From positions 1 to 41,582 of the forward strand of contig DGVW01000071.1 in the NCBI GenBank assembly GCA_002396005.1: a DNA stretch of 41,582 bases, read 5' to 3'. This document shows positions 1 through 7,054 of the stretch, piece by piece. The DNA is from Oribacterium sp. UBA4274 (GTDB lineage Bacteria > Bacillota > Clostridia > Lachnospirales > Lachnospiraceae). The translations under genes and the position numbers were made by a program. The stretch's first letter is position 1; each line of letters begins with the position of its first letter. The notes under the pieces are model-generated. The model worked only from the letters and a program-made list of their open reading frames with translations, did not search any database and had not been told where the DNA came from.

Positions 1-201
1 CACCATACAATGGGTGGTATCACTGTAGACGTTGATCGTCACGTTCTTGATAAGGACGGTAAGGTTATTGATGGTCTCTATGCAGCCGGTGAGGTTACAG
101 GAGGTATCCATGGTGGTAACCGTCTTGGTGGTAATGCTATCACTGAGATCATCGTTTCCGGACGTACAGCTGCAAAGGCTGCGACAGCAGATAACAAGTA
201 A
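1..201 (+). CDS. Flavocytochrome c / fumarate reductase-type flavoprotein, C-terminal end (partial)
   Basis: Only the last 66 codons are in the window, and the 5' part lies off the left edge. The visible peptide runs HHTMGGITVD, then GLYAAGEVTGG, then HGGNRLGGNAITE. This is the C-terminal FAD-binding signature of the fumarate reductase/succinate dehydrogenase flavoprotein family, including soluble flavocytochrome c-like and urocanate reductase-like enzymes. Family members reduce an enoate substrate with electrons from flavin. Substrate and electron donor cannot be judged from this fragment. The reading frame stays open to the left edge and ends with TAA at 199-201. A strong terminator follows within about 45 bases, so this is the last gene of its transcript. 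Confidence 0.85.
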   Translation, partial: HHTMGGITVDVDRHVLDKDGKVIDGLYAAGEVTGGIHGGNRLGGNAITEIIVSGRTAAKAATADNK

Positions 202-243
202 TCTTATTTTTATCTTATTAACTTAAAAACGCGCAAAAAATAT

Positions 244-277
244 AAAGGAACGTGTCTTCTCGGCACGTTCCTTTTTT
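244..277 (+). terminator. Rho-independent terminator after the flavoprotein gene
   Basis: The stem AAAGGAACGTG (244-254) pairs with CACGTTCCTTT (264-274) around a 9-base loop and runs into a T tract. It ends transcription of the flavoprotein gene. Confidence 0.85.
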
Positions 278-441
278 CTCTTTTTATTGCTTATATAACA
301 CTTATACCATTGACATGATCATCAAAAGTCGATACAGAATCATTATGTCTCTTCTAGAAGCTCTTGACAGAGTGTGTATAATGATAGAAGTTATAATTGT
401 GGTACTTTTGACACTTACATCATTTTATACGAGGTTATGCT

Positions 442-1113
442 ATGAGATGTCCAAAATGTGGATCCGATATCAATGAACATACAACTGAATGTCCAAAATG
501 CGGAACACCTATTATCAAAATAAAGCCTTTACGGGTTTGTACGAACTGTGGAAGTGAAGTTCCTGATGATGCTGATATATGTCCGGGGTGTGGAAGAACT
601 ATCAAAAGGCGAGCACATCAGACTGCAGACAGGAATCAAAAAACCGAGAACGCCGAGACAGGTAATAAATCACAAAAATTCACAGGAACTAATTTTACAG
701 ATGTAATAAAAAAAGACCGTTATGCATGGATGCAGGCTGTAATTCCGGGAATACTTGCCCTTCTGTATCATTGGTTCATGCTTAGAGATCAAATGGGCTT
801 TAATCTTGTTAACACCCTGATAATATTTGAAGCCTTGGTTTTCTTTTTCGGATATCATGATATAAAAGACATTACAAAACGTCCTGAAATGATGGACGGT
901 CTTGTCTTCAGTGAGAAGTTTATATATCTTAGTTATTTTCTCCCGGTTCTAAGCCTTTGGGACAGAAGAAAGCTTCCCGGAATGGATAGAAAAGCAATGT
1001 ATCCTGTGATTCACATGATTCTTTTCACATTACTTCTGCTTAGTATAATGATAAGCATGGATGCGAATTTAATCGCGTCCATGAATACCTCCTCTCTGTC
1101 ACTCAATATATAA
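442..1113 (+). CDS. Double zinc-ribbon membrane protein
   Basis: This 223-residue protein has two N-terminal zinc-ribbon modules: Cys3/Cys6 with Cys17/Cys20, and Cys33/Cys36 with Cys47/Cys50. A polar, basic linker covers roughly residues 52-90. The rest contains about four hydrophobic segments (near 98-113, 120-137, 160-173 and 186-206), so it is probably an integral membrane protein with the ribbons in the cytoplasm. The architecture resembles zinc-ribbon-plus-membrane proteins common in Clostridia; I recognise no catalytic motif and assign no function. The start is supported by GAGG at 431-434, seven bases upstream. It is a single-gene unit facing the metalloprotease gene, with a hairpin between them. 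Confidence 0.75.
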   Translation: MRCPKCGSDINEHTTECPKCGTPIIKIKPLRVCTNCGSEVPDDADICPGCGRTIKRRAHQTADRNQKTENAETGNKSQKFTGTNFTDVIKKDRYAWMQAVIPGILALLYHWFMLRDQMGFNLVNTLIIFEALVFFFGYHDIKDITKRPEMMDGLVFSEKFIYLSYFLPVLSLWDRRKLPGMDRKAMYPVIHMILFTLLLLSIMISMDANLIASMNTSSLSLNI

Positions 1114-1120
1114 AACAATA

Positions 1121-1145
1121 CTCCATGCATAATATATGCATGGAG
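1121..1145. terminator. Hairpin between convergent genes
   Basis: A perfect 10-base inverted repeat, CTCCATGCAT / ATGCATGGAG, has a 5-base loop. Read on the minus strand it is followed by a T-rich run (TATTGTTTTATAT), so it probably terminates the minus-strand metalloprotease transcript. It has little T tract on the plus side. Confidence 0.6.
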
Positions 1146-1173
1146 CTGCTTAATGAGATGGACAATGCCTATA

Positions 1174-2232
1174 TCAATATGATTTTGAATATGTAGTGAC
1201 AACAGAAACGAGGGTGCCTCTTTCTGTTGTCTGAACAGTAGTTGTTGTTACAGAACCATCAGCATTAACAACCGTCCTTGTGCCGTCTCCCTGAGATGCT
1301 GCTGCAACAGCGGTATCTACCGTACTTTGAGTATTTGCAGCGCCTGCCTCAGTGTTGATGTTACTTGTGGTATAACCGGTATAGGAGATACCTGTTGATG
1401 TAACACCTGAAACCTGCGTGATATTGCCTGCAAATGCTTCTGATGCAATTCCGGATGCAGTAGAACCGTTGTTTCGATTACTCAGCAGGATTCCGGAGAT
1501 TGTAGCTCCACCTGTAATTTCATCGACAGTTGCCGGTATCTGAACAGTAAGAGCGATATTTTCTGCGGAAGCCGGATATACCTGAGAAAAATCTTTTACC
1601 AGCTTATCTATAAAATCATAAGTGTACGGAGCATAGGTTTTAAGTTTTTCAGGTGATGTACAATATTTTCCGAAAGAACCCGCGAAATACTCATTTGCAT
1701 CCGTCTTTTCATAACTTGAGACAGGAGCACCCTGCTTTTCATATTCATATATACGTTTAAACTCATCAGAATCTGATATATATCTGCGTCCGTCTTCAGC
1801 AACAATAAACTTTATCCCTTTATAGACCATGATTTTGGAACTGGTTCCCTCATCCGTAAAGCAGATATCATCAAAAAAATGACCCATTTCATGGGTGATG
1901 GCCTCAGCTCCGCCGAAATCCTGATTTGTGATAATGATTTTGGCATCACGTCCTTCCTCCCCGGAATAAGCCCCCAAAAGATTTTTCAGAAGAGGGTTTG
2001 TATCAAAGAAATATATAATATTGCCACATTGCTCATAATACTGACGGATAGATGCCGGTATCATATTGTACTGATAGGTAACAGCCTGTATCTGTTCTGT
2101 AGCAACAGGTGTTCCGGAATCAGCGATGGGTATAGCTGCAAAAGAAGTGATACCAAGATATAATGACATGGCAGACGCTGTCAATGTACAGACTATACCT
2201 TTTTCTATATTTATAAATCCATGTTTAAACAA
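1174..2232 (-). CDS. Secreted HExxH metalloprotease, lethal-factor/Pro-Pro-endopeptidase-like
   Basis: Starting at the TTG at 2232, this is a 352-residue exported protein. An ATG at 2247 is in frame, but it sits inside the sequence ATGGGAGG, which is the Shine-Dalgarno for the TTG seven bases further on. A signal-type hydrophobic segment (about residues 14-34 from the TTG) precedes a mature region. The zinc site HEMGH (residues 114-118 from the TTG) is followed about 65 residues later by NEYFAGSF. This HExxH plus E-[YF]-FA arrangement is the gluzincin pattern of the anthrax lethal factor C-terminal domain and M34-type Pro-Pro endopeptidases. The last 130 residues are rich in Ser, Thr, Gly and Ala and look like a disordered tail. 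The substrate is unknown; a cell-surface protein is plausible by analogy with PPEP-1. Confidence 0.75.
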   Translation of the reverse strand: MFKHGFINIEKGIVCTLTASAMSLYLGITSFAAIPIADSGTPVATEQIQAVTYQYNMIPASIRQYYEQCGNIIYFFDTNPLLKNLLGAYSGEEGRDAKIIITNQDFGGAEAITHEMGHFFDDICFTDEGTSSKIMVYKGIKFIVAEDGRRYISDSDEFKRIYEYEKQGAPVSSYEKTDANEYFAGSFGKYCTSPEKLKTYAPYTYDFIDKLVKDFSQVYPASAENIALTVQIPATVDEITGGATISGILLSNRNNGSTASGIASEAFAGNITQVSGVTSTGISYTGYTTSNINTEAGAANTQSTVDTAVAAASQGDGTRTVVNADGSVTTTTVQTTERGTLVSVVTTYSKSY

Positions 2233-2443
2233 TGTATTTCCTCCCATTATTTACTTTCTAAACTTCTTTTATGAAATCAAACTCATACTATGTGATTTCT
2301 ATACCTGTTATTATATATACGTACATACCTTTAATCACAATATCTTTTATAATTAAAAAATGTGACTATTTTATGTCGTCATTAAAGTGATATTCTTTTT
2401 ATATCAAAATGTCATTGCTAATGCAAAGACTTAAGATATTTTG

Positions 2444-2449
2444 TATAAT
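2444..2449 (+). promoter_or_regulatory. -10 element for the SigI-like/RsgI-like unit
   Basis: An exact TATAAT lies 47 bases upstream of the chosen GTG start. No good TTGACA partner is present at 16-18 bases; the best is TGCAAA at 2422-2427. The promoter may therefore be weak or activator-dependent. Confidence 0.45.
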
Positions 2450-2496
2450 TATTGGATATGAGTAAAATAATAGTTGACATAACAAGGAGGTGTACA

Positions 2497-2994
2497 GTGA
2501 ATTCACCCGAAACGGAAATATTTCCTGAGTCTGACAATGCAGCTGCTTTTTCAGATGTCACTGAAACAACCGGAACTGAAACTGTTGACACAACATCAGT
2601 TCAAGTCACTTCTGATAATGCTGCATCAGTCACGGATAATAACAGTACTTATACAGACTCCCGTATCCTGGATGAAATAGCTCATGTAAGCTCACTCCTT
2701 GAGCACTATGGCTTTTCTTTTATGGAGCTTCCTGCCTGTTCGCCCAGGACCAATGGTGCAAGGCATGCTGTTGCCGATGCAGTTGCTGTACTTATTGAGA
2801 ATCCGGCATTTTTCTCCATGTTACGTTCCAACAGAGAACTACCCCTGAAAGAACTGGTGAAGTACAGCGGCGCTCCGCGGAAAACACTGGAACAGCACCG
2901 AAGATACATAATCGCTGCTGCGGAGATACTGAACGGCAAGTATCCTTTGCTTCAGGAATACATGGTTTACATAGATAAAGCTATCAAAAGATAA
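2497..2994 (+). CDS. Truncated SigI-like protein (C-terminal sigma-I domain only)
   Basis: I start this 165-residue protein at the GTG at 2497, which has AAGGAGG at 2484-2490. An in-frame TTG at 2452 lacks a ribosome-binding site and lies just after the -10 element. Residues 1-55 are acidic, Thr/Ser/Asn-rich and low complexity. Residues 56-165 resemble the C-terminal DNA-binding domain of sigma-I factors: EIAHVSSLLEHYGFSFMEL, a CSPRTNGAR segment, then LPLKEL and the hallmark RKTLEQHRRYIIA (128-140) with GKYPLLQEYM. Full SigI proteins are about 240-250 residues, with an N-terminal sigma2 region that binds core polymerase; nothing like that region is encoded here or upstream. The RsgI-like gene starts 10 bases downstream, as in sigI-rsgI operons. 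It could act as a DNA-binding regulator rather than a true sigma factor. Confidence 0.7.
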   Translation: MNSPETEIFPESDNAAAFSDVTETTGTETVDTTSVQVTSDNAASVTDNNSTYTDSRILDEIAHVSSLLEHYGFSFMELPACSPRTNGARHAVADAVAVLIENPAFFSMLRSNRELPLKELVKYSGAPRKTLEQHRRYIIAAAEILNGKYPLLQEYMVYIDKAIKR

Positions 2995-3004
2995 GGAAAC
3001 AACA

Positions 3005-4360
3005 ATGAAGGCAGTAGTTCTGGAAGTAAAAAACGGTCATGCATCTGTTCTCAAAAAAAACGGTGATATTGTCCTTATAAAGCAGAATGAATTAAAGACC
3101 GGGGATATCATAGATATCTTTGGTACAACCAGAGGCGTTGGTATAGCTCCTGTTATTACAGAAGTGCTGAAAAGACTTGCTGCGGCAGCTCTTGTTGCTT
3201 CTGTAAGTGCGGCGGGCGCTATAATCACCTATAATACAGCATTTACAGCATCCTATGTTTCTATCGACATAAACCCTGCAATAGAGTTTGAGCTAAACAG
3301 GTGGAACAGAGTCATAGGAATAGAATCTATTAATGATGAGGCCTTACCTGTACTTCAGAAACTGGAAAGCATGCATCTTATGGGCAGATCTGTTGGTACT
3401 GCAGTCAATGCTGTAACAGAGGTTCTCCGTGATAACAGTTATATAAAAGACACTGAAAACTACATCCTCGTCAATGTTGCGTCAGACGATGATGCACGGA
3501 CAGAAGCATTGGAAGCTGCCATAGAAGATGCTCTCGATGAGTCAGGCTCGTCCAAACAGATTTTTACAAATGAAGCTTCCCGGGAGGCAGATGGTCAAAA
3601 CACTAAATCAACCGATACCGGTTCTTCTGTCTCCACAATTTCAGATAGATCACAGTACAGTCTCATCTACCTTATAAACACAGGTACCCTCACAGACCAC
3701 CAGATGGCCCGAAATCTAAGTATATCAGCCGGAAGATATCAGGCGATGCGCACTGTAGAAGCAAGGAACTCTCTAAAAGGTTCTGCTGTCAAGGATACGG
3801 CCAGAATCGATAAAAGGGCCGCTGAGATCCAGATAGACAAGAGTCTTGCCGAGCGATACAAGGACGCCACTGTGGAAGACCTGTTTAAGGGCTCAGGGGC
3901 GGTTCCTGGCAGTTATAAAGCACCCGAACTTAAGCATGATGATGGTAATGTTTCTATACGTGATCTCAACATCAACTACGAAACCCGCAGTATCGATGAG
4001 TCTATGGATATAAACCCTGATGCTGCGTCTCAGGTTCAGGGAGCGGACATTAGTTTGGAAACAGAAACACAGGGGCTTGATCCTATAGAGGAAGCTGCGA
4101 TACTTAACGAATCATTGGAAAACGTTGCCGCTTCAGATGCCGGAAATGTTTCTAGCGATACAGCCGGTGAAAACAGTATTGGAACACCCGCTTCGCAGGG
4201 ACCGTCTGCGGAAACCGGAGCAGACTTGCAACAGGCATCTCCGGAAAAAGGACCTTCAGTACCAAGTGTTCCTTCCGAAACTTCTGTAAGCCTCGGACCT
4301 GTGCCGGGCTCTGATTCGGGAAACACAACATTCGGACCACAGGTTCCGGGAAACAACTGA
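3005..4360 (+). CDS. RsgI-like transmembrane anti-sigma factor
   Basis: This 451-residue protein matches the RsgI layout. Residues 1-45 form the cytoplasmic RsgI N-terminal beta domain (MKAVVLEVKNGHASVLKKNG). A single membrane helix covers about 56-77. Just outside the membrane is SIDINPAIEFELNRWNRVIG (86-105), the conserved juxtamembrane motif whose Asn90-Pro91 bond is the known autocleavage site in RsgI proteins. The segment SISAGRYQAM resembles a motif further out in many RsgI proteins. The remaining ectodomain, from about residue 275, is rich in Asp, Ser, Gly and Pro, with no recognisable carbohydrate-binding or glycosidase module. It lies 10 bases after the SigI-like gene, with AAGGAA as its ribosome-binding site, and is followed by a terminator. 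It most likely binds and restrains its neighbour until a surface signal arrives. Confidence 0.85.
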   Translation: MKAVVLEVKNGHASVLKKNGDIVLIKQNELKTGDIIDIFGTTRGVGIAPVITEVLKRLAAAALVASVSAAGAIITYNTAFTASYVSIDINPAIEFELNRWNRVIGIESINDEALPVLQKLESMHLMGRSVGTAVNAVTEVLRDNSYIKDTENYILVNVASDDDARTEALEAAIEDALDESGSSKQIFTNEASREADGQNTKSTDTGSSVSTISDRSQYSLIYLINTGTLTDHQMARNLSISAGRYQAMRTVEARNSLKGSAVKDTARIDKRAAEIQIDKSLAERYKDATVEDLFKGSGAVPGSYKAPELKHDDGNVSIRDLNINYETRSIDESMDINPDAASQVQGADISLETETQGLDPIEEAAILNESLENVAASDAGNVSSDTAGENSIGTPASQGPSAETGADLQQASPEKGPSVPSVPSETSVSLGPVPGSDSGNTTFGPQVPGNN

Positions 4361-4375
4361 TGAAATATCGATCAA

Positions 4376-4410
4376 AAGGCTGATTGAACAACTCAATCAG
4401 CCTTCTTTAT
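4376..4410 (+). terminator. Rho-independent terminator after the RsgI-like gene
   Basis: The stem GGCTGATTGA (4378-4387) pairs with TCAATCAGCC (4393-4402), followed by TTCTTTAT. It closes the two-gene unit. Confidence 0.8.
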
Positions 4411-4431
4411 CTCATAAAAGGATTACAAAGA

Positions 4432-5598
4432 ATGTCTAGAATAGAACTAAAACCGGATTATTACGATGATTTCCACTGTATCGGCGGATCATGCTCCTTC
4501 ACATGCTGTCAGGAGTGGAAAATAGCAGTTGATAAAGGTACCAAAAAGAAGTGGAGATCCATAAAAGCTCCTAAATATCTGAAAGAAACCGGCAGATTGC
4601 CTGAAGGTATCAGTGAACACAGTTATTTGAATCAATTTGTGGTAAAAGCAGACGGTTCAGATGTAATAGGACTTTTAAATAATATGAAATGCCCGTTTTT
4701 GGATGAGGATAACCTATGCAGCCTGGTTAAGGAACATGGGGAAGAGATATTGTCTCATACATGTCATACATTCCCAAGGGAAACACATATATATGATGAT
4801 AGAGTTGAGCGAGCTTTGGTTTCCTGCTGTCCCGAGATCATCGACAGATGGAACGGCTGCACAAAGCTCTCTTTCACAAATCTTGACTACACGAATAAGG
4901 ATTATCTGCGCAGTACGAAGGATAAACTAAAAAGTGTAAGAGATCTTATGATGTATCATCTGTCATCTCACGAAACCACTAACTGTACAAATCTTTTAAA
5001 GGCCTTTTTCATCCTCCTCGATATCTATAAAAAAGACGGGGATTTCAATATAGAAGACTACCTTGATGACATCTCGGTAATGAATCTTGTCAAGTCCATT
5101 GAAGCTCTTGAGAATGCTCCTCTGGATTCTCTTATTGAGCGTAATGAGCTTTTTATTGATATGACTGAAAACTATGCAAGAGAAGATAGATACACAGGTA
5201 TTCTGAAGCCACTAAGAGACATTGCATCAGAGCTTGAGCCTGACGCTGCACCCTGCACAGATTTCAACAATGCTTTGCAGCCTTTTGAAAACCTTTTACG
5301 TAACTTCCTGGTATCAGAGACATTTTCCAATCTCCTGATACCGGGAATGGACCTTAAAGATATGGTGATGCAGTTCCAATGGATGATGATGGAATATGCC
5401 ATCATCATTGATGCTTTGTACCTCCGGTGGCTTTCAGATAGTAAACATACGTTAAGTTATGATTCCGTACGAGAGATTATAGTTCTCATATCACGTCTTA
5501 CAGGCTATGATGCAGATGACATAGAAGAGTATCTGAATGACTGCTTCGAGTCTCCGCTTTGGGATTTTTCCTATGCGTATTTCCTGTTGTGTTTATGA
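4432..5598 (+). CDS. fliB: FliB-type lysine-N-methylase family protein
   Basis: Starting at the ATG at 4432 gives 388 residues; AAAGGA lies nine bases upstream. An earlier in-frame ATG at 4384 falls inside the preceding terminator and is rejected. The N-terminus carries a cysteine cluster, CIGGSCSFTCC (Cys16, 21, 25, 26), then ILSHTCHTFPR (Cys111) with Cys87 and Cys96, and a CCPE motif. These are the metal/Fe-S-type cysteine signatures of the FliB/YkgJ family, whose flagellin members methylate lysines. The C-terminal two thirds are helical and have no other motif I recognise. No flagellin or flagellar genes are nearby, so the substrate may be elsewhere or not flagellin. Its stop codon overlaps the stop of the convergent wall-protein gene by six bases, with no terminator between them. 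Confidence 0.75.
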   Translation: MSRIELKPDYYDDFHCIGGSCSFTCCQEWKIAVDKGTKKKWRSIKAPKYLKETGRLPEGISEHSYLNQFVVKADGSDVIGLLNNMKCPFLDEDNLCSLVKEHGEEILSHTCHTFPRETHIYDDRVERALVSCCPEIIDRWNGCTKLSFTNLDYTNKDYLRSTKDKLKSVRDLMMYHLSSHETTNCTNLLKAFFILLDIYKKDGDFNIEDYLDDISVMNLVKSIEALENAPLDSLIERNELFIDMTENYAREDRYTGILKPLRDIASELEPDAAPCTDFNNALQPFENLLRNFLVSETFSNLLIPGMDLKDMVMQFQWMMMEYAIIIDALYLRWLSDSKHTLSYDSVREIIVLISRLTGYDADDIEEYLNDCFESPLWDFSYAYFLLCL

Positions 5599-6708
5599 TG
5601 CTAATGTCAAGCTGTACGGATTGTAGTTGGATACCCATACACCTGCCGAGTTCACATAATATCCGTCAGGTGTCATGGTATTGGTAAGCATGGCACCGTC
5701 TAAACCACAGTAGTAATACTGATTGTTCCAGTATATCCAGCCGGTTTTCATGTAACCGTACTCATTGAAGAAGTAATACTTACCGTTTATCTGCTGCCAG
5801 CCGTTTACTGTATATGATCCGTCAGCATTTCTATACCACCAGCCATACATATCCTGTACCCAGTAGCCTTCTGATGATGGTGAGACAACATTGGCATAAG
5901 TGGTTGTACCATAAACAGTTGAACCTGTAAGCAAAGCTTCATATGTGCTTGTTGAAGTTGATGTTGTACTGTTTACACTTGAATTATATGTCGCATATAT
6001 TGCCTGAGCCTCAGAATCGGTCACATAGAAATCATTTGATTCTTCGTAGCTTCCCTTGTAAGAGCTTGAGTAGATGGCTCTTACCTTATAGGTATAGGTT
6101 CCTGCCTGAGTAAAGTAATTTGCAAATGAATAGTAGTCATTGGTTGTGGTAACTGTTGTGAGGAGAGTACTGCCACGATAGAGCTTTACCTCATATTTCT
6201 TGGCGCTTTCCGAGGCACTCCAGTCAGCGATACCATTTGCCCGCCACTCTGCATCATCTATATTAAGATCCAGTGAATCATCCCAATCATCATAAACCTC
6301 ATCAAGATCATCAAGGGTATAGACGATGGTGAGATATCCATGACCGCTTCCGCCTGATACGGAGGTAACTGAACCTGAATCACCTGTTACAGTTATATTG
6401 GACTTAGTGATATTCCACTTGTAATCGTCGTCATCTTCAAGCTGTAGTTTGATCTGTACTTTAGGATTGTCATCCTCATCCCAACCGTCACTCGGCGTAT
6501 TGGTTATGGATGCACTGTAAACATCATATAAGGATGAACTGGTTGTTACTTCAACATCACTGTCCGTTGATCCCATGGACAGGTCTGTTGCTACGTTGAT
6601 GCTAACTGAGCTTATGGCGGTTCTGTCATCAGCATATGCCGGGATCGACATCATTGCCATTAATGAAGTTGCTGATAAAATTAACGATAATTTTTTAAAA
6701 TTAAACAT
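5593..6708 (-). CDS. Secreted protein with C-terminal cell-wall-binding repeats (paralogue A)
   Basis: The chosen start at 6708 has a perfect AGGAGG six bases upstream and gives a clean signal peptide (MFNFKKLSLI to AYA-DD, cleavage near 26/27). The longer frame to 6849 adds 47 residues of unlikely sequence. The 371-residue protein has a Thr/Ser/Asp-rich beta region (27-150), a fibronectin-like segment (about 160-245: WSASESAKKYEVKLYRGSTL, YTYKVRAIYSSSY) and a Ser/Thr linker. It ends in aromatic repeats of the choline-binding/CW_binding_1 type (about 285-360: GWWYRNADGSYTVNGWQQI, GKYYFFNEYGYMKTGW). It is probably attached non-covalently to wall polymers. It is a paralogue of the divergent gene at 7055, sharing the same C-terminal order and the motif SYTVN-W. 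Confidence 0.85.
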   Translation of the reverse strand: MFNFKKLSLILSATSLMAMMSIPAYADDRTAISSVSINVATDLSMGSTDSDVEVTTSSSLYDVYSASITNTPSDGWDEDDNPKVQIKLQLEDDDDYKWNITKSNITVTGDSGSVTSVSGGSGHGYLTIVYTLDDLDEVYDDWDDSLDLNIDDAEWRANGIADWSASESAKKYEVKLYRGSTLLTTVTTTNDYYSFANYFTQAGTYTYKVRAIYSSSYKGSYEESNDFYVTDSEAQAIYATYNSSVNSTTSTSTSTYEALLTGSTVYGTTTYANVVSPSSEGYWVQDMYGWWYRNADGSYTVNGWQQINGKYYFFNEYGYMKTGWIYWNNQYYYCGLDGAMLTNTMTPDGYYVNSAGVWVSNYNPYSLTLAS

Positions 6709-6739
6709 TTGAAGCCTCCTTTGAGTCTTATGATCACAA

Positions 6740-6784
6740 ATTATATTTTTCAGTTGATACACATATGACTTTACACATATGTGT
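6740..6784 (-). promoter_or_regulatory. Promoter with inverted-repeat operator for wall protein A
   Basis: Read on the minus strand, an exact TATAAT lies at 6745-6740. The perfect inverted repeat ACACATATG (6759-6767) / CATATGTGT (6776-6784) covers the place where the -35 box should be, and no TTGACA-like box is visible there. This fits a promoter governed by a DNA-binding protein. The rest of the 346-base divergent gap (6709-7054) is AT-rich and holds only this and the 6988-6996 element. Confidence 0.5.
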
Positions 6785-6987
6785 TTTGCAACCGATGGAA
6801 TCATGATATCAATCAACGCTGAAGTGAAACTGAAATGATCATGCCTCATTTTTAAGAAATGCTGACGATTATAACGATTCTTTTCCGGCTTAACAGGATT
6901 TAACCAAAGCTCATTTTTGTTTTAGACATTTGTAAGAAAACTTCACATTACTGTATCTTAAAAGAAAGCGTAAATATCTCATAATAT

Positions 6988-6996
6988 GTTATGATA
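6988..6996 (+). promoter_or_regulatory. Extended -10 promoter for wall protein B
   Basis: TGTTATGAT is an extended -10 (TG-N-TATGAT) about 59 bases before the start codon at 7055. The -35 region is poor, as is normal for extended -10 promoters. Confidence 0.5.
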
Positions 6997-7054
6997 CAAA
7001 TAGCATTAGGCACATATTTAAATCCAATGTGATGCTGGATATATGAGGTATGAA

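Noticed and set aside
252..476. Short frame between the first terminator and the zinc-ribbon gene
   Set aside because: It overlaps the terminator and the zinc-ribbon start, lacks a ribosome-binding site and has no family resemblance.
4036..4391. Minus-strand frames antisense to the RsgI-like tail
   Set aside because: They mirror the repetitive Ser/Pro/Gly codons of the sense gene and have no ribosome-binding site.
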